In this document: positions 52,278 to 62,934 of the stretch, in pieces
How positions within the stretch are numbered: position 1 is the first letter of the stretch
Layout of the letters: each line of letters starts with the position of its first letter
Assembly: GCF_007858285.1 (NCBI RefSeq)
Contig: NZ_VFIL01000004.1
Location: 186,001 to 250,000 of the forward strand
DNA: 64,000 bases
Source: Pseudomonas brenneri
Lineage (GTDB): Bacteria; Pseudomonadota; Gammaproteobacteria; Pseudomonadales; Pseudomonadaceae
Reading direction: 5' to 3'
The notes under the pieces: generated by a model
The model's database searches: none
What the model was told of the DNA's origin: nothing
The model's input: only the letters and a program-made list of their open reading frames with translations
Translations under genes and position numbers: made by a program

Positions 52278-52682
52278 TCAGGCTTGGCGCTGATGCTTGT
52301 CGATTTGCTCGTGGCGCTCTTGCGCTTCGATGCAGTACTTGGTGGTCGGGCTGATCAGCAGGCGCTTGAGGCCGATAGGCTCGCCGCTGTCATCACACCA
52401 GCCAAAGGAATCTTCCTTGATGCGCTCCAGGGCACGCTCAAGTTGCGGCAGCATGCGCTGGTCGCGGTCGATCGCGTTTACCAGCCAGGTGCGCTCTTCT
52501 TCTACCGAAGCGGCGTCAGCCGGGTCAGCCGGGGTGTCCAGGCTTTCAATGGCGATGCGGTTCTGCTCAATGCGCTCGTGGTGTTCGACTTTCATGTCTT
52601 GCAACAACTGCTCGAAAAAAGCGTGCTGCTCGGCATTCATGTAGTCATCCGCCGGCATGGCCAGCAACTTTTCCTTTGTCAT
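52278..52682 (-). CDS. DksA/TraR-family RNA polymerase-binding protein, incomplete zinc site
   Basis: The 134-residue protein has a coiled coil (about 25-90) with the DksA tip motif DPADAA (Asp53-x-x-Asp56-x-Ala58) needed for RNA polymerase action, and a C-terminal zinc-finger region. There Cys96 and Cys117 remain, but the expected partners are Ser99 and Ala120 (CDDS, CIEA). Canonical DksA has CxxC and CxxC. So it is a paralogue with a two-Cys site, as in zinc-sparing DksA2-type proteins. The ATG at 52682 gives the family N-terminus MTKEKLLAMP. Confidence 0.9.
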   Translation of the reverse strand: MTKEKLLAMPADDYMNAEQHAFFEQLLQDMKVEHHERIEQNRIAIESLDTPADPADAASVEEERTWLVNAIDRDQRMLPQLERALERIKEDSFGWCDDSGEPIGLKRLLISPTTKYCIEAQERHEQIDKHQRQA

Positions 52683-53000
52683 TGATTTCTCTATAAAAAA
52701 TACGTGCATTAAGGCGAATAAGGGAGCGTTCCGGCCAACCTCTGCAGATCGGGGAAAGACGCCGTCCATTCCAAGCGCCACCCGGCACTCAATTTACGAG
52801 GGGCGGCAGTCTACGGCTGACTTGAGGGCGCAGCAACTGAAATGACAGGCAATTTGTCCGACATTCTCCCAAAAGGCACCAGGACGGGCTTGGCAGGCGG
52901 TTATCGGAGTGCGTTTATAGCAGGAATTTTCATAAAGCAGCTATAAGTTGCAAGCTGCAAGCGACAAGCTGTCAAGCCCGCCGCACTTGCAGCTTGAAGC
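52683..53000. other. Gene-free stretch upstream of the DksA-like gene
   Basis: The 318 bases between the ABC permease stop and the DksA-like start hold an AT-rich leader near 52683-52700 and a GCAAGCTGCAAGC-type repeat at 52938-52996. I see no gene. Confidence 0.5.
52938..52996. repeat. Short tandem and inverted AAGCTGCAAGC-type repeat
   Basis: GTTGCAAGCTGCAAGCGACA is followed after about 20 bases by CACTTGCAGCTTGAAGCTT, giving inverted copies of GCAAGCTGCAAG with short internal tandem copies. It lies just behind the permease stop and may form a hairpin. Confidence 0.6.
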
Positions 53001-54038
53001 TTAACGCTTGCGCTGCTTCTTATTGCGATACTGGTCGATCACCACCGCCACCACAATGATCAGGCCCTTGATGATGTCCTGGATGTAGGCATCCACCCCC
53101 ACGAAGGTAAACCCGCTGGCCATCACCCCGAGAATCAGCGCGCCAATCACCGTGCCGGTGATACGCCCTACCCCGCCCGCCAGGCTGGTGCCGCCGATGA
53201 CCGCCGCGGCAATTGCGTCCAGTTCGTAGGACATACCCATCCCGGCCTGCCCGGTAGCGGCCCGCGCCGAGGCGACCACACCCGCAAGCCCGGCCAGCAG
53301 CCCGGCGATGCTGTAGACAATGATCAGGTGGCGCTTGACGTTGATCCCCGAAGTCCGCGCCGCCTGCATATTGCCGCCGATGGCATAGGTGTACTTGCCG
53401 TACTTGGTGTAGCGCAGGGCAATGTGAAAGATCACCGCCACCACCAGGAAAATAATGACCGGCATCGCGCCATGGCCGATGGCCGTGTAGGAATCCGACA
53501 GCATGCTCACCGGCTGGCCTTCGGTGTAATAACGCGCCAGGCCACGGGCCGAAACCATCATGCCCAGGGTGGCGATAAACGGCGGGATCCCGGTAATGGC
53601 AATGATGCTGCCGTTGATCGCCCCCGCCAACAACCCCACGCCCAGGCCGGCCACCACCGGGATCCACACTGGCAAGTCAGTCAGTGATGGAAACACCGCA
53701 CGGGAAAAATCCGAGGTTTGCGCCAGACTCGCAGCAATCATCGCCGACAGCGCCAGCACCGAGCCCGAGGACAGGTCGATCCCCGTGGTGATGATCACCT
53801 GGGTCACACCAATCGCCAGCAAACCGATGATCGACACTTGCAGGATCATCAGCACCAGGCGCTGGGAGTTCATCAGGAAGCTCTGGTCACGTACGATCCA
53901 GCCAAACAATTCGAACACCAGGCCGATGCCGATCAGCACCAGGAAAATGCTCAGTTCGGTAGGAAACCGCCGCCGACTCTTGACCGGTGCCGTGGCGGGC
54001 TTCTTTTCCTCGGGTTTGCTTTCCAGTATCGCGTTCAT
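53001..54038 (-). CDS. Sugar ABC transporter permease (RbsC type), probable inositol uptake
   Basis: The 345-residue protein has about ten helices and the RbsC-family blocks VTQVIITTGIDLSSGSVLALSAM, FIATLGMMVSARGLARYY and AIGGNMQAARTSGINVKR. It is the last gene of the inositol-linked transporter. An A-rich AAnAAnAA motif and AAGGTG precede the ATG. In other proteobacteria such a set next to iol genes is named ibpA-iatA-iatP. Ribose specificity cannot be excluded from sequence. Confidence 0.88.
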   Translation of the reverse strand: MNAILESKPEEKKPATAPVKSRRRFPTELSIFLVLIGIGLVFELFGWIVRDQSFLMNSQRLVLMILQVSIIGLLAIGVTQVIITTGIDLSSGSVLALSAMIAASLAQTSDFSRAVFPSLTDLPVWIPVVAGLGVGLLAGAINGSIIAITGIPPFIATLGMMVSARGLARYYTEGQPVSMLSDSYTAIGHGAMPVIIFLVVAVIFHIALRYTKYGKYTYAIGGNMQAARTSGINVKRHLIIVYSIAGLLAGLAGVVASARAATGQAGMGMSYELDAIAAAVIGGTSLAGGVGRITGTVIGALILGVMASGFTFVGVDAYIQDIIKGLIIVVAVVIDQYRNKKQRKR

Positions 54039-54049
54039 TACCCGTCACC

Positions 54050-54057
54050 TTTTTATT
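54050..54057 (-). promoter_or_regulatory. Hfq/Crc catabolite-activity motif before the permease
   Basis: AATAAAAA on the minus strand fits AAnAAnAA and lies directly upstream of the AAGGTG ribosome binding site of the permease gene. Confidence 0.4.
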
Positions 54058-54059
54058 CG

Positions 54060-55598
54060 TTAGTGGACTGCCGTCATACCGGAAGCCAGTTGCATGACTT
54101 TTTCCTGGGTGGCCTCGGCCCGGTCCAGGGTGCCCATCAGCTCGCCTTCGTGCATCACCATGACGCGGTCGCTCATGCCCAGCACTTCCGGCAGTTCCGA
54201 AGAAATCATGATCACCGCCATGCCCTCGCTGGCCAGCAAGGCAATCAAGCGATAGATCTCGGCCTTGGCGCCGACGTCGATGCCACGGGTCGGTTCATCG
54301 AGGATCAGCAGCCGGGGATTGGTCATCAGCCAACGGGCCAGCAAGGCCTTTTGCTGATTGCCGCCGGACAGGGTGTCGATGCACTGCTCAAGGGAAGGGG
54401 TTTTCACCCGCAGTTTCTGGCACATGTCTTCGCACAAGGCCCGCAGGGCTTTTTGCTGGATGAAGCCATTGCCCGAATAGTGCGGCAGCACTGCCATTTC
54501 CATGTTTTCCAGGACCGACAGGCAGGGGAACAGGCCACTGAGCTTGCGGTCCTCGGTCAACAGTGCAAAACCCTGCTTGATGGCCAGATGCGGGTCGCTG
54601 ATGCGCAGCACCTGGCCGTCGAGGCGGATTTCGCCACCGTCGCTTGGGGTAATGCCGAACAGGGTTTCGGCGACGTTGGTGCGGCCCGAGCCCATCAGCC
54701 CGGCAATACCGAGGATCTCGCCGGCATGCAGATCAAACGATACGCCCTCAAACACACCCTCCAGGCGCAGGTCGCGCACCGACAGCAGCAGCTCGCCGAC
54801 GGGCTTGTCGCGCACGGGAAACAGTTGGCTCAATTCACGCCCGACCATCATCGAGATCAGGCTGTCGCTGTCCATGCTGTCGGCCCGTTGCAGGCCGATA
54901 TAGGCGCCGTCGCGAAACACCGCCACTTCATCGGCGATGGCAAACACTTCATTCATTTTATGGGTGATATAGATGATGCCTTTACCCTGGGCCTTGAGGT
55001 CGGCAATGATCGAAAACAGATGGGCCACTTCCTTGTCGGTAATTGCCGACGTCGGTTCGTCCATGATCAACACGTCAGAGTCATAGGACACCGCCTTGGC
55101 AATCTCCACCATCTGCCGCTCGGCAATGCTCAGGCTGCCGACCAGTTCCTCAGGATCGAGGTTGATCCGCAACCGTGCCAGCAACTCGGCCGTGCAGCGG
55201 TGCATGGCCCGGTGATTGACCAGCCGCAGGCCATTGAGCTGCTCGCGACCGATCCAGATGTTCTCGGCGATGCTCATATGGGGCATCAGGTTGAGCTCCT
55301 GGTGAATCATCGCAATGCCCGACTGCAACGCGGCCAATGGCGTATCGAATACCACCGGTTTGCCCCGCAGGCGGATTTCTCCGGCATCGGGCTGGTAGAT
55401 ACCGGCGATGATTTTCATCAGCGTCGACTTGCCGGCACCGTTCTCTCCCATCAGCGCCAGGACCGAGCCGGGGCGCACCCGCAATTGCACATCGTCCAGG
55501 GCCACGACGCCGGGAAAGCCTTTGCTGATATGGGCGATTTCCAGCAGGTAGGGTTGTTCCAGGCCGGCGGGCTGCGCAGCCGTCGCTTGAGCGAGCAT
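54060..55598 (-). CDS. Sugar ABC transporter ATP-binding protein (RbsA type)
   Basis: The 512-residue protein has two ABC domains. The first has Walker [10 protein letters not shown] near 52-60, signature LSIAERQ near 155 and MDEPTSA. The second has a degenerate Walker A (GLMGSGRT near 293) but an intact LSGGNQQK and [11 protein letters not shown] near 405-445. This is the usual RbsA arrangement. It lies between the binding protein and permease genes, with a long AAnAAnAA-rich leader. Confidence 0.92.
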   Translation of the reverse strand: MLAQATAAQPAGLEQPYLLEIAHISKGFPGVVALDDVQLRVRPGSVLALMGENGAGKSTLMKIIAGIYQPDAGEIRLRGKPVVFDTPLAALQSGIAMIHQELNLMPHMSIAENIWIGREQLNGLRLVNHRAMHRCTAELLARLRINLDPEELVGSLSIAERQMVEIAKAVSYDSDVLIMDEPTSAITDKEVAHLFSIIADLKAQGKGIIYITHKMNEVFAIADEVAVFRDGAYIGLQRADSMDSDSLISMMVGRELSQLFPVRDKPVGELLLSVRDLRLEGVFEGVSFDLHAGEILGIAGLMGSGRTNVAETLFGITPSDGGEIRLDGQVLRISDPHLAIKQGFALLTEDRKLSGLFPCLSVLENMEMAVLPHYSGNGFIQQKALRALCEDMCQKLRVKTPSLEQCIDTLSGGNQQKALLARWLMTNPRLLILDEPTRGIDVGAKAEIYRLIALLASEGMAVIMISSELPEVLGMSDRVMVMHEGELMGTLDRAEATQEKVMQLASGMTAVH

Positions 55599-55641
55599 AT
55601 CGGGGCTCCATCAGCAGGGCGACGGTGATCACCCTGCAGGC

Positions 55642-55655
55642 TTATTGTTGTTATT
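55642..55655 (-). promoter_or_regulatory. Hfq/Crc catabolite-activity motif, triple overlapping
   Basis: AATAACAACAATAA on the minus strand contains three overlapping matches to AAnAAnAA (AATAACAA, AACAACAA, AACAATAA). It lies in the 62-base gap after the binding-protein gene and 44 bases before the ATPase gene start. It is the strongest such motif in the window. Confidence 0.65.
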
Positions 55656-55660
55656 GAACG

Positions 55661-56596
55661 CTACTTGAATGACGCAACATTGTCCGGGGTGATCAGTTGG
55701 AAAGGCACCACGACGTTTTGCTCGACCGCCTCGCCCCTGGCCATTTTCACCGCAGCCTCCACTGAACCGACCGCCTGCCCCTTGGCATCCTGGAACACCG
55801 AGAGCGCCATCTCCCCCTTGGAAATCGCATTCAACCCGTCGGGCGTGCCATCGACACCGCCAATCAACACGCTGCCCGGTTTGACGCCGGCGGTTTTCAA
55901 CGCCATGGCCGCACCAATCGCCATTTCGTCGTTGTTGGCGACCACCGCATTGAACTCGCGGCCCTGGGTCAACCAATCGTTCACCAGCGTCATGCCCTTG
56001 TCCCGCAGCCAGATCCCGGTCTGCTCCTGTTCAACCTTGATGTCCGGATATTGACCGAGGATCTCCTTGACGCCCTTGGTGCGATTGGTCGTCGAGTTGT
56101 TGGCCAGGTCACCCAGCAGAATCACGATCTTGCCTTTGCCGCCCATCTTCTCGGCCAGGTACTGCATTTGCAGTTTGCCGGCCTCGACATCATTGGACGT
56201 CACCGTCACCACCCCTTTGGGCAGGTCGGTCTGATCCGGGCGGCGGTTGACGTAGACCAGCGGGATGCCGGCCGCCACCGCAGCCTTGGTGATACGGGCG
56301 GTGGAGGCCGTATCCACCGGGTTGACCACCATGGCATCGACTTTCTGGCTGATAAAGTTCTCGACCTGGCTCAGTTGCTTGACCACGTCGGCGCGGGCAT
56401 CTTCGAATTGCAGTTGCACGCCGTCGCCCTTGGGGTAGGACTTGGCTTGCTTGTCCATGTCTTCACGCAGGTAGGTCAGGAAAGTGTCGTCGAACTGCGA
56501 CATGCTGACGCCAATCTTGAGATCGGCGGCGGCGGCCACACCACTGGCAAGCAGCATCGCCAAGGCCAGCGGGGCGAAACGGATCTGAGTCTTCAT
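55661..56596 (-). CDS. Sugar ABC transporter substrate-binding protein (RbsB type), probable inositol-binding
   Basis: The 311-residue periplasmic protein has a signal peptide ending GVAAA, then a type I binding fold: ISQKVDAMVVNPVDTAST (about 85-102), PLVYVNRRPDQTDLP, AVVANNDEMAIGAAMAL and IGGVDGTPDGLNAI near 245-260. This is the ribose/inositol-binding type. Location next to iolG and iolW suggests inositols as ligand. A GGAA-N6-TTCC palindrome 326 bases upstream of its ATG could control the transporter genes. Confidence 0.88.
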   Translation of the reverse strand: MKTQIRFAPLALAMLLASGVAAAADLKIGVSMSQFDDTFLTYLREDMDKQAKSYPKGDGVQLQFEDARADVVKQLSQVENFISQKVDAMVVNPVDTASTARITKAAVAAGIPLVYVNRRPDQTDLPKGVVTVTSNDVEAGKLQMQYLAEKMGGKGKIVILLGDLANNSTTNRTKGVKEILGQYPDIKVEQEQTGIWLRDKGMTLVNDWLTQGREFNAVVANNDEMAIGAAMALKTAGVKPGSVLIGGVDGTPDGLNAISKGEMALSVFQDAKGQAVGSVEAAVKMARGEAVEQNVVVPFQLITPDNVASFK

Positions 56597-56921
56597 GAAC
56601 GGTCTGTCTCCACTTTCTTGTTGGTTTTCTGGACGTAGCGTTTATCAGAGCGATGGTGTTGAAGCAGGCAGTCGCACCACTGGCGCCCCTGGGATGCAGC
56701 ACACCAGGGCGCCCTTGCTTTCGACGCAAAGGACATTGAGAAAAGAGAAATAGAAGGGCCGTGCGCGGGGCAGGAAGGCAGAACGTAACACTTGCAGTAC
56801 AGCGTTGGAGATTTTCATCTGACGGTACCTGGTTGTTTTTTATCTTGTTTTTGTTGAGTCCCGCGGCTCCTTTAGAAAGGAAGGCCGAGACGGACTTTCA
56901 GCAACCTGGAATGACTTTATT

Positions 56922-56935
56922 GGAAAATAATTTCC
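56922..56935. promoter_or_regulatory. Candidate IolR operator (GGAA-N6-TTCC)
   Basis: GGAAAATAATTTCC fits GGAA-N6-TTCC, the motif described for RpiR-type IolR repressors of inositol catabolism. A further GGAA lies at 56908-56911. It sits in a 365-base gene-free, AT-rich gap between the IolW-like gene and the binding-protein gene, where the transporter promoter is expected. The rest of the gap holds no gene that I can support. Confidence 0.55.
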
Positions 56936-56950
56936 ATATCAACTCATTTT

Positions 56951-56963
56951 AGAATTTTATTCT
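56951..56963. repeat. AT-rich palindrome at the IolW-like gene end
   Basis: AGAAT-TTT-ATTCT is a perfect 5-bp-arm palindrome overlapping the stop codon of the IolW-like gene. It could be a second regulator half-site cluster or a weak terminator. Confidence 0.3.
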
Positions 56964-58008
56964 ATTTTCGTCCCCCCCCTTTCACCGCGGCCATCTCTAC
57001 CACTTGCCGGTGCTCGGCGCTGAGCCTGGCGGCATCCAGCACCCGTGTGGTTTCCCAGGCATCCCGGGACTCCACCGGCAGTGCGCCGAGGCCTTGCACA
57101 GCACGTTGCAACTGCCGGTAGAACTCGTTCCAGGCGCCCTTTTGCGAGGGGATTCGCTCGCGTTCCGCCCCTTGCTCAAACCAGCCCCAGCGCCGATGTT
57201 CTTCGGCGCCCCAGTGCTCGCCTTCAGTCTTCGGGGTCTTGCCAGCCATCAGCGCTTCTTCCTGGCCGTCCAGGCCCTCGACGGTGTAGCAGCCCGCCGT
57301 GCCATTGACCCGAAAACGCGGGGCCGGGCTGTTTTGCAGGGCGCTGCCCCACAAGTGGGAAATCACCCCATTGGCATGGGTCAGGCAGACAAAAAAACCA
57401 TGATCGACCGTGGGATGCTCGGCGCTGTACTGCAATTGCGCAAACACCCGCTCCACCGGGCCGAACAACTGCAAAGCCTGGTCCACCAAGTGGCTGCCCA
57501 GATCCCGCAGGAACCCGCCGCCGCTGGCATTGCCCACCGCTTGCGGGTTGTAGCGCTCCACTCGGGATTCAAAGCGGGTGATGGTGCCCAGAGCGCCAGC
57601 GTCGATCAGCTTGCGCAAGGTGAGGTAATCCGAGTCCCAGCGCCGGTTCTGGTAGACGCTGAGTTTCACCCCTTCACGTTCGGCTGCGGTGATCAGCGCC
57701 TGGGCCTGCTCGGCATTGCTGGCAAACGGTTTGTCGCTGACCACCGCCACACCATATTCAATGGCCTCCAGCACCAGGGCCGGGCGGCCCTTGAGTGTGG
57801 TGGAAATCACCAGCACATCCACCCCGGCCTCAACGATCTGCGCGATGCTGTCGAATGCCGGCAATCCGGGATGCTCCGTCGCCAGTTGCTGGCGCCGCTC
57901 GGGCGAGCGAGTCACCACACCGACAAACGTCGCCCCGGGCAATGTGGCGATCAGCGGGGCATGAAAAAAACGGCCACCGTGGCCGTATCCAACCAGTCCG
58001 ATGCGCAT
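56962..58008 (-). CDS. Gfo/Idh/MocA oxidoreductase, IolW-like scyllo-inositol dehydrogenase
   Basis: The 348-residue enzyme has the N-terminal dinucleotide site GLVGYGHGGRFFH, the catalytic-type SDKPF (about 92-96, Lys94) and the sequence LSVYQNRRWDSDYLTLRKLI, DLGSHLVDQALQLFG and GLDGQEEALMAG. These blocks resemble B. subtilis IolW (NADP-linked scyllo-inositol dehydrogenase) and E. coli YdgJ. Placement between iolG and the transporter supports an inositol isomer as substrate. The ATG at 58008 has AGGAG upstream. An AT-rich palindrome overlaps the stop. Confidence 0.85.
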   Translation of the reverse strand: MRIGLVGYGHGGRFFHAPLIATLPGATFVGVVTRSPERRQQLATEHPGLPAFDSIAQIVEAGVDVLVISTTLKGRPALVLEAIEYGVAVVSDKPFASNAEQAQALITAAEREGVKLSVYQNRRWDSDYLTLRKLIDAGALGTITRFESRVERYNPQAVGNASGGGFLRDLGSHLVDQALQLFGPVERVFAQLQYSAEHPTVDHGFFVCLTHANGVISHLWGSALQNSPAPRFRVNGTAGCYTVEGLDGQEEALMAGKTPKTEGEHWGAEEHRRWGWFEQGAERERIPSQKGAWNEFYRQLQRAVQGLGALPVESRDAWETTRVLDAARLSAEHRQVVEMAAVKGGGRK

Positions 58009-58046
58009 GAACCAACTCCTTGCTTGAAGTGCAAACCCCATCAAAA

Positions 58047-58074
58047 TGTAGGAGCTGGCTTGCCAGCTCCTACA
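58047..58074. repeat. Minimal REP hairpin between two dehydrogenase genes
   Basis: TGTAGGAGCTGGC-TT-GCCAGCTCCTACA is a perfect 13-bp stem with a two-base centre. It lies in the 98-base gap between iolG and the IolW-like gene and may dampen read-through. Confidence 0.85.
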
Positions 58075-58106
58075 ACGACCGCGTTTCACCTGTGGAATGG
58101 GAGGCG

Positions 58107-61068
<2,962 letters not shown>

Positions 61069-61101
61069 GTTTCGCACCCGTGTCTTTTGGATTTGGCGTT
61101 G

Positions 61102-61896
61102 TTAAAGATCCAGCAACCAACTGTGCCGGGGGTCGTTGTGAAAGTGCCAGGCGCGCTTGGGACCGGCCATCACGTTCAAGTAATACGACTCGTAGCCATA
61201 CGGTACGCTGACCGGGTGATAGCCCTTGGGCACCACCACCAGATCGTGGTTTTCCACGGCCATGGCCTGGTCGATGCTGCGGTCGTCGGTGTACACCCGC
61301 TGGAAGACAAAACCCTGGGATGGGTTGATCTGGTGGTAGTAGGTTTCTTCGAGAAAGCTCTGGTGCGGCAGGTCATCGGTGTCGTGCTTGTGCGGCGGGT
61401 AGCTGGACGAATGCCCGGACGGCGTACGCACCTCCACCACCAGCAGCGAATGGGCCGGTTCGCTGTCGGGCAGGATGTCGCAGACATAGCGGGTGTTGGC
61501 CCCCTTGCCGCGCACGCTGCGCCGGCAGTGCTCGGGACGGATCAGCCGGGGCGCAAGACCGGCGGCGGCAGAGCCCGGCGCGGCACAGACGGCGATCTGC
61601 ACATCGCTCAGGGCTGTCACCTGGGCCACCGTGTTGGGCGGCAGATAGGCTGCGAACGGCGATTTATCCTCGAACACTGACTGGCGATCCCCGAGGTTCT
61701 GCCAACTGAAGCCCTCGCCTTCGATCGTCACTCGGCCACTGAGCAGTACCAGGCACAACTCTTTGTCGTCGGCACTGACCGGCAGCGTTTGCCCCAGGCC
61801 CAGGCGGTAAGCGGCAAACCCCACATACTCCAGGCCGCCTGCTGGCAGCGCGACCATGGTTTGCCCGCGCGGCGTGCTTTTGACCAACAGGCTCAT
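61102..61896 (-). CDS. iolB: 5-deoxy-glucuronate isomerase (IolB)
   Basis: The 264-residue double-cupin protein converts 5-deoxy-glucuronate to 5-dehydro-2-deoxygluconate. Metal-binding and family motifs include HSSSYPPHKHDTDDLP (about 155-170), LEETYYHQINPSQGFVFQRVY, and YHPVSVPYGYESYYLNVMAG near the end. Its start overlaps the iolE stop by ATGA. Confidence 0.94.
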   Translation of the reverse strand: MSLLVKSTPRGQTMVALPAGGLEYVGFAAYRLGLGQTLPVSADDKELCLVLLSGRVTIEGEGFSWQNLGDRQSVFEDKSPFAAYLPPNTVAQVTALSDVQIAVCAAPGSAAAGLAPRLIRPEHCRRSVRGKGANTRYVCDILPDSEPAHSLLVVEVRTPSGHSSSYPPHKHDTDDLPHQSFLEETYYHQINPSQGFVFQRVYTDDRSIDQAMAVENHDLVVVPKGYHPVSVPYGYESYYLNVMAGPKRAWHFHNDPRHSWLLDL

Positions 61897-62786
61897 TGTC
61901 CAGCCCTCGCATCCAACAGCGCCCGCAAGGTATCGAAGCCTTTTTTTGCATAGATATAGCTGGGCGCCACGGCCGGATCCTGCTCAGCCTCCACCACCAG
62001 CCAACCGCTGTAACCGGCGCCCAACAGTACGTCCAGCAACTCGGCGAAGTCGATATCGCCATCCCCCGGCACGGTGAAGGTGCCGTTGACGATACAGTCG
62101 GGGAAGCTCCACATCTGGTTGCGCGCCAGTTGCACCACCGGCTTGCGCACGTCCTTGAAATGCACATGGCAGATGCGCGCCAGGTGCTTGCGCAGCACCT
62201 CGACCGGCTCGCCGCCGCCCATGTAACAGTGCCCCGAATCAAACAGCAGGCCGACCTCCGGGCCGGTGAGGCGCATCAAGGTGTCGATGTCTTCCGGGGA
62301 TTCGACATAAGCGCCCATATGGTGGTGATAGGCCAGGCGCACGCCCTGGGACAGGGTAAAACGCGCAAGCTCGGTGAGCTTGTCGGCGTAGGCCTGCCAC
62401 GCCTGCTCACAGTGGAAACGCGGACGTTCGATCAGGCGGACCGGCGAGCCCTGGATCGAGTCGGCCACTTCACCGTAGACCAGCACCGTGGCACCGTTCT
62501 CACGCAGCAGTTGCACATGACTGGCGATGGCGTCGATTTCCTCGGCCACCGAACGTCGGGCCAGGCGGCTGGAGTACCAGCCGGAGACCAGCGCCAGGTC
62601 GTAGGGGCGCAACACATCGCCCACGCCCTTGGCGTCCTTGGGGAACTTGCCGTTGAGCTCGAAACCTTCGTAGCCGATGGCCTTGCCTTCGCTGAGCGCG
62701 GTGCTCAAGGGCGTCTCGCCGCCCAGGGCCGGCAGGTCGTCGTTGCTCCAGGAGATGGGGTTGATGCCAATACGGATTGCGGGCAT
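61893..62786 (-). CDS. iolE: myo-inosose-2 dehydratase (IolE)
   Basis: The 297-residue TIM-barrel enzyme dehydrates 2-keto-myo-inositol. It begins IRIGINPISWSNDDLP and has AYHHHMGAYVESPEDID near 148-164, LLFDSGHCYMGGGEP with metal ligands near 180-194 and VHFKDVRKPV. It is coupled to iolB by ATGA. An AAnAAnAA motif overlaps the region before its ribosome binding site. Confidence 0.94.
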   Translation of the reverse strand: MPAIRIGINPISWSNDDLPALGGETPLSTALSEGKAIGYEGFELNGKFPKDAKGVGDVLRPYDLALVSGWYSSRLARRSVAEEIDAIASHVQLLRENGATVLVYGEVADSIQGSPVRLIERPRFHCEQAWQAYADKLTELARFTLSQGVRLAYHHHMGAYVESPEDIDTLMRLTGPEVGLLFDSGHCYMGGGEPVEVLRKHLARICHVHFKDVRKPVVQLARNQMWSFPDCIVNGTFTVPGDGDIDFAELLDVLLGAGYSGWLVVEAEQDPAVAPSYIYAKKGFDTLRALLDARAGQ

Positions 62787-62798
62787 GGCTGCACCTTT

Positions 62799-62806
62799 TA
62801 TTGTTT
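62799..62806 (-). promoter_or_regulatory. Hfq/Crc catabolite-activity motif before iolE
   Basis: AACAATAA on the minus strand lies about 13 bases before the iolE ATG and runs into AAAGG, the likely ribosome binding site. Confidence 0.5.
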
Positions 62807-62834
62807 TAACCTGAGATCACTGGGATCTGCTTTC

Positions 62835-62923
62835 TGTAGGAGCTGGCTTGCCTGCGATAGCGGTGGGTCAGGCACTTAATGTGTATCTGACAGACCGCTA
62901 TCGCAGGCAAGCCAGCTCCTACA
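62835..62923. repeat. REP pair between iolC and iolE
   Basis: TGTAGGAGCTGGCTTGCCTG, continuing CGATAGCGG, is followed by its reverse complement after about 30 bases. As an intercistronic REP pair in an operon, it could stabilise the iolC part of the message or attenuate downstream expression. Confidence 0.92.
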
Positions 62924-62934
62924 ATTGATCGTGT

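Noticed and set aside
52683..52850. A Zur box before the DksA-like gene
   Set aside because: No GTTATA-type palindrome resembling the Pseudomonas Zur consensus is present in the leader.
53718..55628. A 636-codon plus-strand frame opposite the ABC ATPase gene
   Set aside because: Antisense shadow; the minus-strand protein has full Walker and signature motifs.
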